A stretch of 64,000 nt of DNA from Celoporthe dispersa (taxonomy: Eukaryota > Ascomycota > Sordariomycetes > Diaporthales > Cryphonectriaceae). The DNA lies in NCBI GenBank assembly GCA_016584495.1, contig WAID01000012.1, positions 248,001-312,000 on the forward strand, read 5' to 3'. Below the pieces are notes generated by a model that was not told the DNA's origin, ran no database searches, and saw only the letters and a list, made by a program, of their open reading frames with translations. Position numbers and translations under genes: made by a program. Below, piece after piece: positions 35,694 to 46,323 of the stretch (the stretch's first letter is position 1; every line of letters starts with the position of its first letter).

Positions 35694-36399
35694 GGTGAGC
35701 AGTGGTGCTGTCGTATGCAAGGCGACGTCGGGATGCTCCAGGTTAGAACTGAACAAAGGCGGAGGTGGAGGCAGGAAGTCGGTCGAGATCGAGACAGGTT
35801 GAAGGATTTCTGTCCGCCTCAGCAAGTTCTCAGAGCATCCAGAGGTAATGAGCGACCCAGCGCCGTCTCTATCTCCTTCCTTGCACGCCTGCCTTGGTGT
35901 CTGGCTTGTCTCGTTGCCGCTTCATAAATGTCGTCGAATGTTTAGTTCGATGCTGATTCGATACTATGACACAACAGCTCCTGCCGGCTCAGCAGGCGGC
36001 AGTGTCAGCCCGCGAAGTTGCCTGCCGGTACTTACTTGTGCACTCAGTCGGTCCTCGGAAGCCCCCAAGTAGCAAGGCTGAACGTTAGTACTACGGTGCT
36101 TGATTTGTTTTGTCGAGCCCCTTCTTTTTTTCTTTTTTTCTTTTTTTTGTCATTACTGTTTTTACCCTCTCTAATGGATTGTGGTGTTTCTTAAACAATA
36201 TGAAGAAAAGATGAAAGTATGACTTTGACTTTCGGCAAGTACATTGTCGGTGAAACAGGTGCAGCAGCTACTTCCTGTAGAGCTGTCAGCCCACATCCTT
36301 GCTTACAGGGACCTCTGTGTTTATTTACAGGGGATTGAAATCGCAGCTTCCTCGCTGATCGTGTACTATGTACCACACGCATTCTATGCACAGCGAACT
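35694..36399. promoter_or_regulatory. divergent promoter of ccl1 and the PLD-like gene
   Basis: 706 bp. T-rich stretches at 36120-36150. The PLD frame stays open from 36244 without an ATG until 36400, so the right part may be leader or hold a 5' exon. Confidence 0.4.
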
Positions 36400-37764
36400 A
36401 TGGAGTCCTTTACCATCGGAACTGGAGCCTCTATCTACACGCAGAGGCTCTTGCCGGCCATCCTATCCGCTGAGCACGAGATCATCTTGGTGACCTGCTA
36501 CTGGGCCCAGTCCAAGACGCTGGCAGCTCTCTGCGACGCGCTGGTGCAGCTCGCAAGGCGACGCGGATCGCAACAGCAGAGTGATATTCCCCAACCTCTG
36601 CGACTACGCATCTGCTTCTCTTCCCGATCCCTCTTGCAGAAACTCTTCCACACGTCGTCCCGCGATGGCTACGTGTATCCTCCATCGACATGGACAGGCA
36701 AACTGGGGCTGCCATCCCCAGAGGTCTTCGCCGCCGGCAAGATCGATGTGCAGGTGAAGAGCCTCTTCTTCCTACCGTTCAGCGTGATGCATCCCAAGTT
36801 CCTGATCGTGGACCGCCGACGTGCATTCCTGCCCAGCTGCAACATCAGCTGGGAGCCGTGGCTGGAGGGCTGCTTAGAGCTGTCCAGGAGGGCGACACAA
36901 GATGATCCGATCGATGGCCTGCTGAAATTCTACAAGGGGGTCTGGGAGAAGGATGTGGAGCTGGCACTCTTCAGGTCACGGGTGTTTGAAGCAGGGACAG
37001 AGGGACTTCGGGAGCAGTCCGCCTCTACCACCATGCTCAGATCTCCCGCCGATACATCAGTCGATCTCTCAAGTATCAACGTGCCCTCTGCTGCTGTCGA
37101 GTGGCTTCCGTCCTGGCACACTCGGAACCCTTCGTTCTGCTTATTTCCCTGGCAGACGCCGAGAGCGCCAGAAACACCTCTCAACACGGCTTTGTTACGG
37201 CTTTTTGAGGATGCAAGCAGAAACATCGTTCTATACACGCCAAACCTGACCTCTCCACCGGTTCTCTCGGCAATCCTCGAGGCACTGGCCCGCGGCGTGC
37301 ATGTCCACATCGTCACAAGTCGGAAAATGATGGTCTGGGAGCAGGTGTTGACCGCTGGGACGACAGCAGAGCGATGTATTCGACGTCTGACGAGAAAGTA
37401 CGCTGCCATGTATAATGGTGGTGCTCGTCAAAGGCAACGTGTATCGATTCAAGCAGGATCAGACGGCATACCTGACCTCGAGGCTCAGACCCCCGGCCCT
37501 GGTCCGCTCAGGATATCCTACTATAGGCCCGCTAGCAGGTCCATAGAGGTGGAAGAGGAGCCCATGCTTTCCCATTTGAAGTTGAGCATCTTCGATGACA
37601 AACACACCGTGTTGGGCTCAGGCAATATGGATCGAGCAAGCTGGTTCACAAGCCAGGAGCTCGGCATAGTAATTCACGGAACTGCTTTTGCGACGGCAGT
37701 CAAGGAAACGGTGGACCGAGCTCTCGAAGACAGGTTGGATCTAGTCTTTCCTACAAATCAGTGA
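36400..37764 (+). CDS. phospholipase D-like (HKD) protein
   Basis: Member of the PLD superfamily (phosphatidyltransferases, phospholipases, nucleases). Both HKD motifs are present: His131-x-Lys133-x4-Asp138 (HPKFLIVD) and His392-x-Lys394-x4-Asp399 (HLKLSIFD). Each is followed by the usual small-residue strand: LPSCNISWEPW after the first and LGSGNMDRASW after the second. 454 aa, single exon, no frame problem. No signal peptide is obvious. The pattern (large spacer, second motif followed by GSGN) resembles cardiolipin-synthase-like fungal PLDs more than classical PX-PH PLD, but substrate and location are open. Start chosen at 36400 as the first in-frame ATG. Confidence 0.85.
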   Translation: MESFTIGTGASIYTQRLLPAILSAEHEIILVTCYWAQSKTLAALCDALVQLARRRGSQQQSDIPQPLRLRICFSSRSLLQKLFHTSSRDGYVYPPSTWTGKLGLPSPEVFAAGKIDVQVKSLFFLPFSVMHPKFLIVDRRRAFLPSCNISWEPWLEGCLELSRRATQDDPIDGLLKFYKGVWEKDVELALFRSRVFEAGTEGLREQSASTTMLRSPADTSVDLSSINVPSAAVEWLPSWHTRNPSFCLFPWQTPRAPETPLNTALLRLFEDASRNIVLYTPNLTSPPVLSAILEALARGVHVHIVTSRKMMVWEQVLTAGTTAERCIRRLTRKYAAMYNGGARQRQRVSIQAGSDGIPDLEAQTPGPGPLRISYYRPASRSIEVEEEPMLSHLKLSIFDDKHTVLGSGNMDRASWFTSQELGIVIHGTAFATAVKETVDRALEDRLDLVFPTNQ

Positions 37765-37948
37765 GCTCCTTCACAGAACGCTGGTTCCTGGAACTTGTAG
37801 TATTTCTCTGATGGCGTCTGCAGGCTGATACCCCAATGTCGTGACTTATACCGACAGCTAGAATGATTCAAACTATGTACATGAAGGACAAACAAAAATG
37901 TCTCTACCTCATTCTGAAGGTGCACCTTTGCCTACTGGAAAGGGACAT

Positions 37949-39309
37949 TTAGAAAGCCGGGTTGGCGTTCGTCAAGAGTTGCTCAAAGTAGGCCTCGAAC
38001 CATGTACCGGCCTCAGGAGCAGGCTGAAGGGCATCGGAATAACCGCAATGATAGTCGTATCGCGAAGAGCTCGTGTTGCTCGTCCCGTCACACTCACCGC
38101 CGGGCTTCACCCAGACGAAAGCATCCTCGACTGAAAGACCGGTGTTCGTGGTTGGGCGCGTGCCGAACCCAGTGCCGATGGCATTGCACCAGTCTCCCCA
38201 CTGGGATTGTCCTGTGGGCTGCTTGCCAGATCGGCTCTGATCTGTGATGAAGTAGGCATTGAAGCCGGCAGAAGACAAAGGGGTTGGAGAGCCTGGACGT
38301 AAAGGCTCTCGTCATAGTTAGAGTCACCTAATTTATGAAAGACCATGTCAGTAATTTTACTATTCGACTCCACATCTGTATCCGTTTCGTTCTATGGGGG
38401 TCTTTCCCTGCTGACCTTGTGTATAAGATGGCGCACTGGACAGACTCCAGGCGTTGTAGTTGGCCACATTCGTAGCCAACCCTCGGACGGAGGCAGGGCT
38501 GCTCGCGTTCTTGTACACCTGTGCAAACAGGGTCGCAGCAGGTTGCAGGTTCGCCGACCAGCCGAGCCAGCCTGCATGACCGGCATCGAGGTACATGGCG
38601 ACATTGGGGAGGTTCAGCGTCTCGATGGCGTAGTTGACGCACTCGTAGTATGCGGACTGGGCATTGGAGCACTTGGCCACGTTCAAATTGGTGACCATGT
38701 TGGCAAGAGAGTCGGGCTCAACAACGAGGATGCTCCTGATGTCGCTGTACGTCGTGAGCTGGGTCTTTATGGCATCGATGTAGGCCTTGTAGTTGGTCAC
38801 GCCGTTGTCGGCGATGCTGTACTCGCCGTTGGAGGCGGCCGCAGCGCAGTCTCTGTCCGGAAGGTCGTAGACGACGAAGAGGCCAGCGTATGGTGGCGAG
38901 GCGCCAGCTGCGTTGGCGGCACGGATGTCTCCAAGTGTATCGGCCATCACGGTCGGGACCTTGGCAGCAGTATCACTTTCATGGAGCAAGCCAGTCAGTC
39001 AATCTGAGAAAGGGCAACCACAGAACTCGGGTCCACTCACAGCCACTGGAATGAAGGCACCTTGGCCACCTCGGCGGCTTGTGTGGCCATAGCACCGGTC
39101 AGCGTGGCCAGGGCATACGCTGAGATCTCGGACGCATAGTACGAGTTCGCCCACTGTTGGACACCATCGAAGGGGTTGCCGCTGTAGGTGGCTGTAGTGC
39201 TGGCCGCCGTTCCTACGGCGGTGGCACTGGCTGCAATAGTGGTGGTGGTTGGTGCTGCCAGGCCAATGCTGCTCAGGGCGGCTGCCAGGAGGATCCGCTT
39301 CACGGCCAT
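37949..39309 (-). CDS. GH6 cellobiohydrolase (Cel6A/CBHII type) lacking a carbohydrate-binding module, with a frame break
   Basis: Secreted exo-cellulase releasing cellobiose from non-reducing ends. Exons 39309-39041, 38975-38416 and 38327-37949. Signal peptide MAVKRILLAAALSSIGLA, then a short Thr/Ala linker and directly the catalytic domain (TATYSGNPFDGVQQWANSYY), so the N-terminal CBM1 of Trichoderma Cel6A is absent. Marks in order: VYDLPDRDCAAAASNGEYS (catalytic Asp), VVEPDSLANMVTNL, YLDAGHAGWLGW, WGDWCNAIGTGFG and FVWVKPGGECDGTS. The frame breaks in exon 3 at 38277-38279: the coding strand needs one more T to keep L-L-S-S-A-G-F. With that the protein is 402 aa and all exon phases agree. 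A TATA box lies 112 bp upstream. Confidence 0.93.
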
Positions 39310-41435
39310 GATGGCTATTTTCCTTTGTGCACGGGCCGTTGAATTCAAATAGGGCGAGGTTGTGGTTGTGCGAGAGTAAAGAACACTACTACTAATAATA
39401 ATACGCGGACCGTCGGTGTCTTTTTATATAGATGCTGCACTCGCCTCTGTTGTAGCCAACAGCCTTCTTGAATTCAGCCGAACATCGGCCAGGAGTGGAA
39501 AAATTTCCTTTTTGAGTTCGACGTGGTCTCTTCTCTTTTGCCTCCTCCCAGGCCTCCGGTCCCCTGCAGCCTGGCTTGAGCGTGAACCGTCAGTGGCTCC
39601 AAGATATTGGACTGTGATATGCCTAAATACAATGCATTCCACCATGCTACGACAAGAGCAGACTATGCCATATCCACCCCAGTTAGGACCCAGAAATTAG
39701 ACAAGATCTTCCGAGTTCACCGGAAGGTTTAATTAATAAATGGATGCTGCATACATATTAAGGTGCATGGTCAGGGTGGTCTTGGGCGGCAACCTTGGCT
39801 AGGAGATCGAGCAATCAGCGCGGGGCCTTTTGAACGTCTAGGTTGTGCAATAGCTGCAGGTGACAGCAAGTTCGGTCCGCGGCCTCTGGCAACCTGGTTA
39901 ATTAGAGGATCGTCGAAACATTTTTAATATGGAAAAGCACAGCCTGCATTGGCCTCAAACCACATTGCTTGGCATCGATCTTGCTTTAGACCGGGATCGC
40001 CATATTATGATACATGGTCATCAATTAATCTCGGAGCCCACGTTCCTGACATACCTGAACTGCCCAACTTTCTCATAGGATTGTGGACCGAATATCAGCA
40101 TGCTGGGATCTAAGTCACGTCATGAGGGATCCTCGAACTGCTGGCATCATACTTCCTCACCAGGTAGGTCATTATGAGATATGTTGGTTCAGTCACTCAG
40201 TAATGTCCTGCGAGGCCTGCTTGGGTACCGTCAATGGCATTGAAGGATATAGAGATGCGTGCATGTGACTCTTGCAATGACTCTACCTCGATTTGCGTTG
40301 CCAATCACTGGTGATTACCATGTCGAACCTGAACGCCATGATGAGACGTTTTCCTGTTCGACACAAGAATGCGCCAGAGAAAAGCGGTCGTCAGTCTTGG
40401 GTTGGTCGCCTGTAATCACATCCCTTGAATAATACCCAAAGGCCCAGGGCGAGTCCAACTTGACATCGAGAATAACAAGAGTGCAGGATTGGAATATACA
40501 CAAAATAGTTTACCTGAAGGATTGGCCCCAAAAGACTTCTGCAAGCATTCTTACACCGACCAAGTCCAGTGACAAGCTATAATAATCACATGAGGATTAG
40601 AGGAAAAACATTAGACTATTTCCTGGTCCCCTCTTGATGAGCTCGATAGTATCGAGGACGCGTCAAGCATGTACTTGCCACTAGGCCGGTCACTTAAAAT
40701 ACGCTTCGTTGGTTCCACTGATCGCAGTGTTCCGACAAGCAGGACAAAGTGTACGGCATGTTGGGACTCATAAGGCTGGACACTGCCGCTCTCATTCGGC
40801 CTAACTACATGAGCCCTCTCGCAGAGGTGTACAGCCAAGCGAGTATACTCGAAGCTAGTCAGCCTACATTCTTGCAATTCGTAGTTTAGTTCTGCAAATC
40901 CAACACACTATTGCCGAATAAGGATCTATTGCAACGATTAATTCGGAAAACACAATAATTTTCCCATCTAAGAATAGCTATCTTGAGTAAGGATAAGATT
41001 AGATAATATTATTGATACAAACCAGAGAGCATATAGAAATATTACAATATATCGAATATATGAATAATATTAATGATGCACCAGCATCTTTCATCATCAA
41101 CTGCTGATGAATTCACCGAGTGCAACCATAATGAATTCATTCGGCATTCTCCCTCGGCCCTTGACAAACTATATTTCATTTATAACTAGCTGTGCTAATG
41201 GGCAAACTGAGAATAGTTATCTTTTCATAAGATTATATTCTCAGCATTTATAAAATTCGATCCCCTCCTGCGCGACCCCTAGAGTTTGATTGTATAAATA
41301 TGACGATAGTAGAAAGGCTTGGCTACTAAATCGAGTTCTCGTATGCTCTTCCAAAATTTGCCCCAATATCGAAGCTGTCAAGCCAGGCCCGCCACCCTCT
41401 TTCCCAGTCTTCACACCAAGCTCTCCTGAAGTCTC
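39310..41435. other. intergenic region, AT-rich on its right
   Basis: GH6 promoter, then about 2 kb without a gene. From about 40870 to 41290 the DNA is strongly AT-rich (frequent ATAT/AATATT words), suggesting RIP-decayed or foreign DNA at the border of the accessory island. Confidence 0.4.
39421..39430 (-). promoter_or_regulatory. TATA box of the GH6 gene
   Basis: TATATAAAAA on the minus strand, 112-121 bp upstream of ATG 39309. Confidence 0.65.
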
Positions 41436-42596
41436 TTATCTCTGTCGTACATATATCGTCCTCCGCTCCCCTCTACCATCTTTCTTTACTTTGCACAACT
41501 TATCTGTAAAGACCCTTCGATACTGGTTGCCACTGCTACCATGCGCGGAATCTCGTCGCAGGTAAATACCCACAAAATGGTCTCTATCGACAGGACAGTC
41601 TAGTGAGGCGATGAATACTGGCTGCCCATCCTTCCCCGCGATTTCGAACATGCTCAAGCTTATCTCCATGCCTTTGTTTGTCAGGGCGTAAGGCTCAACT
41701 CCGTCCCCGCGCACATAATTCCCTGCCTCGGCGAAGCATTGGGGAGACGGTGCCAATAGCCCATGATCACGAGAACATGAACTGGTGCCATCGCCGCCTT
41801 CGCCGGATTTCGTTGTCCATGCAAAGATCGAGTGGTCGACGGAGTACTTTGCGATTTCTTCCTGGAGTCTCTGAAAGGCATTAATCTTGCCCTCGCCGTA
41901 AAGGACCGGCATGTTCACATCGAAAATGCCCATAAGGCAGTACGCAATGTCTTCATCCCTGCCAGTGACCCGCGGCGCCGCCCACGACATACGGTGGGCT
42001 ACACTGGCTTCGCGCATCCGCGGTATCGTGATCTGCTCCATAAGGATAGCGCTTTTGATTCCAGTCTTCTGCGCGACCTCTCTGGCGAACAAGAACCGGT
42101 CGCCAAATTGAAGCCAGTCCTTGTCGTAAAACTCGAGCTTGCGTGGCGCCACCAGCTCCTGCAACGTCCAGCCTCGGTCGAACCATTCGCTCTCAATGAA
42201 TCCAGCGGACGAGCCCACTTGGTAGTCGTGGACGTAGACGATGCACCGTTCTGCATCTCTGTACCATGTGTACATGGAATTCAGACTCTCAGAGAGCTCG
42301 GCTGAGCTCCGTTTGTCGATGCAGATTGTGTCGAACCATATGTATTTGATATTCTGGGCAGCAAGGCCCTTGACCGTCTTGCACGCCCCCAGGAGTTTTT
42401 GAAGGCTCTTTTCTTTCCCTGGCGGTGCTTGTAGGGAGCCGGAGAGGGAGAATGATTCTGTGAGTTTGGTTACGTCGTCGAAGACGATCTCGGAATCGAA
42501 CCATCGGTGTGAAACAATCACATATGGCTCGTTCTTGAGTGATGGGTTGATGCCGGTGTCATGGAGTTCGAAAGTACGGACATCAAGGAGCCTCAT
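41436..42596 (-). CDS. HET-domain (heterokaryon incompatibility) protein
   Basis: HET domains trigger programmed cell death on allorecognition in filamentous fungi. Single exon, 386 aa, intact. It starts MRLLDVRTFEL, as do HET-D/HET-E-like proteins. The HET core shows YVIVSHRW near the start (canonical Y-x-x-x-S-H-x-W), KYIWFDTICID (canonical Y-x-W-x-D-x-x-C-I-D) and WFDRGWTLQELVAP (the classic R-G-W-T-L-Q-E-L-x-A-P block), followed by AYCLMGIFDVNMPVLYGEG, which is typical just after the HET domain. No NACHT or WD40 part follows; the C-terminal 130 aa are the ordinary beta-rich tail of stand-alone HET proteins. It lies in an AT-richer accessory stretch. Confidence 0.9.
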   Translation of the reverse strand: MRLLDVRTFELHDTGINPSLKNEPYVIVSHRWFDSEIVFDDVTKLTESFSLSGSLQAPPGKEKSLQKLLGACKTVKGLAAQNIKYIWFDTICIDKRSSAELSESLNSMYTWYRDAERCIVYVHDYQVGSSAGFIESEWFDRGWTLQELVAPRKLEFYDKDWLQFGDRFLFAREVAQKTGIKSAILMEQITIPRMREASVAHRMSWAAPRVTGRDEDIAYCLMGIFDVNMPVLYGEGKINAFQRLQEEIAKYSVDHSIFAWTTKSGEGGDGTSSCSRDHGLLAPSPQCFAEAGNYVRGDGVEPYALTNKGMEISLSMFEIAGKDGQPVFIASLDCPVDRDHFVGIYLRRDSAHGSSGNQYRRVFTDKLCKVKKDGRGERRTIYVRQR

Positions 42597-43403
42597 GCTT
42601 GCTTGCTCGCAGCAGGCGGCAGCACCTGCAATGATTCGAAAGATGGCTGGTTGGAGATCTGTCTGGGATTTTTTCTTCTTTCAAAATTCCCCAGCAGGCC
42701 GAGTGCAATTTAACTTTGTTGATATAGCCTCAAAAGCAAAACTTCAGTCTTTGCCGGGCTACTGGCAGGTGTTCTAGATTTCTAGCACCGAGATACCGAC
42801 CAAGAAGCTCATCGTGTCTCAGTCCGATGTTGCATTCGGGAGGATGATGCTTCCGATAAAATGATTCCATTTTTGTGCCTCGCATAACTTGCGCCATCTC
42901 GTGATTTCCTTTTCCAGAAGACCGAGTCGACCAGTAAGCAAGACAAGATAGAAGCGACCTAAGCCTGCGCTACGAATTTCGTGTAACAATCACATCCTAT
43001 TCATGACTTCGCATACTGGTCTGGAGAGTATTTCAGTAGTGTACCACGCAAATAATTTACTTCGAGCAAGCGACTAGCTTTGTAGCCGCGCCGAACCGAT
43101 TTTTTCCCCTAAGAGATATTTCCAAATATCTATGGTAATAAGGCTGCCGGGGCCCTTACACCCTTCCCATGTTCAACTTAAGATTTTCTCGTAATTTCCA
43201 TTTCCGAAGACCGAGCGGCTTATTGCGACAAAGGAGAGCTGAAAGCTAGTTAACAAGCATTCCGCGAGCTCTTTCAAAACCTGAAAACCTGCGCATTGCC
43301 TGCTGCCTTTTGCTTTCTGCTCTTCCAGCTTCACACCTCTATCTCTACTGTTACTTTTATCCTCGAGCAGCAAAAGCATCGCCAACAATCCAATTTGTTC
43401 AAG
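42597..43403. other. intergenic region between HET and LITAF-like genes
   Basis: About 800 bp holding the two divergent upstream regions. No coding signal. AT-richer than the housekeeping part of the window. Confidence 0.4.
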
Positions 43404-43842
43404 ATGAGCCAGCCCAGCCAGCCAGCCATGGATACTCACACTGCCCCGTACCAACCGAATGAGCAGATGGATACACACGGGACCGCATGCCTGGTCCGCG
43501 CTCCAGAGACACTAGGTTTCGAGGAGGACATGGTCGACTGCGAAAGGTGCCAGAAACCGGTCAAGACAAAGATTAGTTGGCGGCCGGACATGGAACAAAG
43601 GTAGGCTCACCATATATCTCTCAAAACAACTCTTGGAACCCGTGAACTTTCAAGTGATGCTGATGACGACTTCAAGAGGGTCGTTTTGGTGCTGTGCATT
43701 TCAGCTTTGCCTCCCCAATTCGATGAAGTGCTGCGCCAACGCACACCACAGATGCCCGGAATGCTCATTGGAGATCGCCTATGTAAGGAGTGGACAGGCG
43801 CGTATCTCTCCGAGATATTCGCAGTCTAGGTATGGAAGGTGA
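43404..43842 (+). CDS. LITAF-like (PIG7) zinc-ribbon membrane protein
   Basis: Small protein whose family (LITAF/CDIP) sits on the cytosolic face of late endosomes or the plasma membrane through a zinc ribbon split by a membrane-inserted hydrophobic stretch. Exons 43404-43600 and 43677-43842 give 120 aa. The first Cys pair is CERC (residues about 52-55), the hydrophobic, Cys-rich middle reads FWCCAFQLCLP, and the second pair is CPEC preceded by HHR, as in the family (H-x-C-P-x-C). The N-terminus is Pro/Gln-rich. The middle is shorter and more polar than in animal LITAF, so membrane insertion is uncertain. The end may be spliced further (a GTATGG donor at about 43830). The HET gene is its divergent neighbour. 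Confidence 0.65.
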
Positions 43843-45588
43843 TGCAAAGAGTGCCGAGCATAGCTATAACATGTTGGAACAGAACCAGGTATCAGCATAT
43901 ATGGGAGTTGCCTAGCGAAGTATAAATAGTTAAAAGATTCACAACTTAATCTAGAGGTTTATGATTCGCTTTCTCGATAACTTCATATATTTTTATTGCT
44001 TAAGTCAACTCTATGAGTTTTCCTCTACTCAGACCAAGTTTCCAAAATTTCTAAACTAAGCTTCAAAGATGCAATATATATATATAGATGGTGAGCGACG
44101 GTAAGAGGCATGTCTGCTCTCTCCAGTTAACCTTGCCCATTGCCCATTCTCTGCGAGGGCATCTGTTATTTTCGGTAGGCTTACTCTATTGCAATAGAGG
44201 AACAAGATGTCAAAATGGTGGTGTTCGTCGTGTTGATTCAAAAGCTAGAAAAGAAAGAGAGAGCAGGGCTCGATAGCCCAGATTTTATAGCCTGCCTGCT
44301 GCCGCATAGACCCCTGATGACTCATTCCTCCATAGTTGCTTCCAGCTTCTTCCAACAGTTATTTTCAATTCTGATCAAACACAAAAGAAGGGGATGTCTC
44401 CTGCTAGGTGTATGCTAGGTGGCCTACTGGGAGAAAGACAAAATTTTGCTTCTAAGGCTGCAAGTATATGAAAGGAGGAGGGAGGAGAGGAATTCCTATT
44501 TTGGTGTTGAACCGGTTATAACAAGATTGGCCGAGAAAAGAGGTAAGAAAGAGATGTGGTTGAAGAGGCGTTGTGGCCGTCGAGGGTGGCTAACAAAGGG
44601 AGTGGCCAACAAAGAAGGTGGCCAAGAACTACCCTCTAAAACTTACTGCAATGTTTATTACAATACTATTAGATAGAGACTTTTTTTTTTTTTAAGAAAA
44701 CAGGCACTGTCTAGCAGAGAGCACTATGAGGATAGCCAGAGGTTCTGGAAACTCGAGGTAGTAGCTGAAAACTCTCTTCTGCGACTTATATAGCTAAAGA
44801 GGGGATTGTGTTTATCGCAAGACTCCAAATCAAGGCTTGTTCTGAATATGAATATTATATGAACTGTTTTGTTGGAATATTAATGCATGTTTCTGAAGGG
44901 CTGGCTGATAAGGCTCCTGATATTAAGGCCAGACCACCAAACCATTGCCTGATCTGGTTTGGGAACTCTGACTACACAGCAATGCTCAAAAGACAACAGT
45001 ACACATCCTATACTCGACCGGGGTTTTGCTGCCACTCTGCCCCGGAGGAGGACAAGGCTCAGCAGCCGTGCCGCCCAAGGCCGTAGCAGAGGAGAGTTAC
45101 TGGCTGCACCCGGCCCTGCCAGGATAACCAGCATTGCCCCTCTCACACACACACACTCTCTCTCTCTCGGAGACCGGATAATGCCACTTTGTGCCTGTAC
45201 CCCCAGCTTGTGCTTCCCCCCCTGTATCGAGGCATGGCAAGGCATCTCAATGATGGGAATATGTTACCCGTTGCACCTCCCACATTTCCAGCTTGCCGTT
45301 CGGCCCCAGGTCGAAAAGTTGTGAATCTCCGCCGGATAACCGCCGTCGCTGGGACCGGGTGAACTGGGACGATATCGGCCTGTCCTTGCCCGATGGCCCG
45401 GGGACATGCTATGCATGCAGGTTTCGGGCAAGCTCAGGCTGGCCACCCGGAGCCTCGGGAGCCAGCAGTTCCGTCCTAGAGCCTCTGTAATAGAGCTATA
45501 GCATTGTTATAGTGTTTTTTTTTCTTCTTGTCTTTTCCTTTCTCCTTTTTTTTTCTTCTTCTTCTTCTGCTTATATGCAGGCAGACTA
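43843..45588. other. intergenic, AT-rich accessory region
   Basis: No supported gene. Poly-T runs near 44682-44693, AT-rich words, and near 44572-44625 a degenerate GTGGCC/GGTGGC-containing repeat. Short frames here lack recognisable features. Confidence 0.4.
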
Positions 45589-45960
45589 TCACTGCTCTTG
45601 GCCTATCTCCTTTGCCAGGTCCCGTGCACTGATCCGGTCAGCTCTCTTAGCCAGCATCCTACAAACAAGCCCCCGGAGTTTCACCTCCTTGCTGCTTCTA
45701 GGCTCGGGAGGAAGTATCTCGAGCTCTTTCCTCTTTGCCCTCACCTTTTGAAACCACATATCCCGAGTCTTCACTGCCTCCGGATCCTGAAGCCAAGCAT
45801 CGTTGATCACCCACCCAGGTTCTCGCTCGGGAAGAGACAGCTCTCCCATCACATACAGCATAACAACGCCCAATGAGAATAAATCACCCAATATATCTTG
45901 CTTGTCTCCCACATCGAATTCTTTATTATACCAAGCCGAACCGCCTGTCTGGGTGCTCAT
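45589..45960 (-). pseudogene. C-terminal remnant of a protein-kinase-like gene
   Basis: An open frame of 123 aa matches the C-lobe of fungal Ser/Thr kinases: GGSAWYNKEF corresponds to the activation-loop/APE region (G-G-T-x-W-Y-x-x-P-E-F). DLFSLGVVMLYVMGEL is the subdomain IX helix (D-x-F-S-L-G-V). RMLAKRADRISARDL corresponds to subdomain XI with its conserved Arg. Nothing resembling the N-lobe, catalytic loop (HxD) or DFG is readable upstream; the minus-strand sequence from 45961 to about 46140 has stops in all frames, with only weak traces. I read it as a truncated, decayed kinase. A gene with unseen upstream introns is possible but less likely. Confidence 0.6.
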
Positions 45961-46323
45961 TACACGTGGGCAACCAGGAATTGAGGAGCAAACAGTTTAT
46001 ATAGATATTAGATTGAAGAACTCCAGAAAGTCAGACTGCTTACTTAAGTATTCATTGAGCAAACTTCATAAAATCACCTGGACGCCTAGTCCGAAGGGGG
46101 ATGTATTATGCATGGCGGCAATAGCAGAGGTGTGAGGTCCTCCTCCGCATCCGATTCTTCCCGATTCCTTCCTACGCGGAAACGAGGGATATAAATTCCA
46201 AGTACAAAAAGAGCCTACATGTAGCACCTAGATGCTCATAGCCTTCCTTCTTCTTCCTCTTCTTCTTCTTCTTCAACTCTCGGGATCACCGCCGCTAAAC
46301 TAGGCTACATTAGCGACGCGGAT
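45961..46323. other. short intergenic region
   Basis: Possible decayed upstream kinase sequence at its left. A TTC repeat at about 46246-46273 forms the leader of the sulfotransferase-like gene. Confidence 0.35.
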
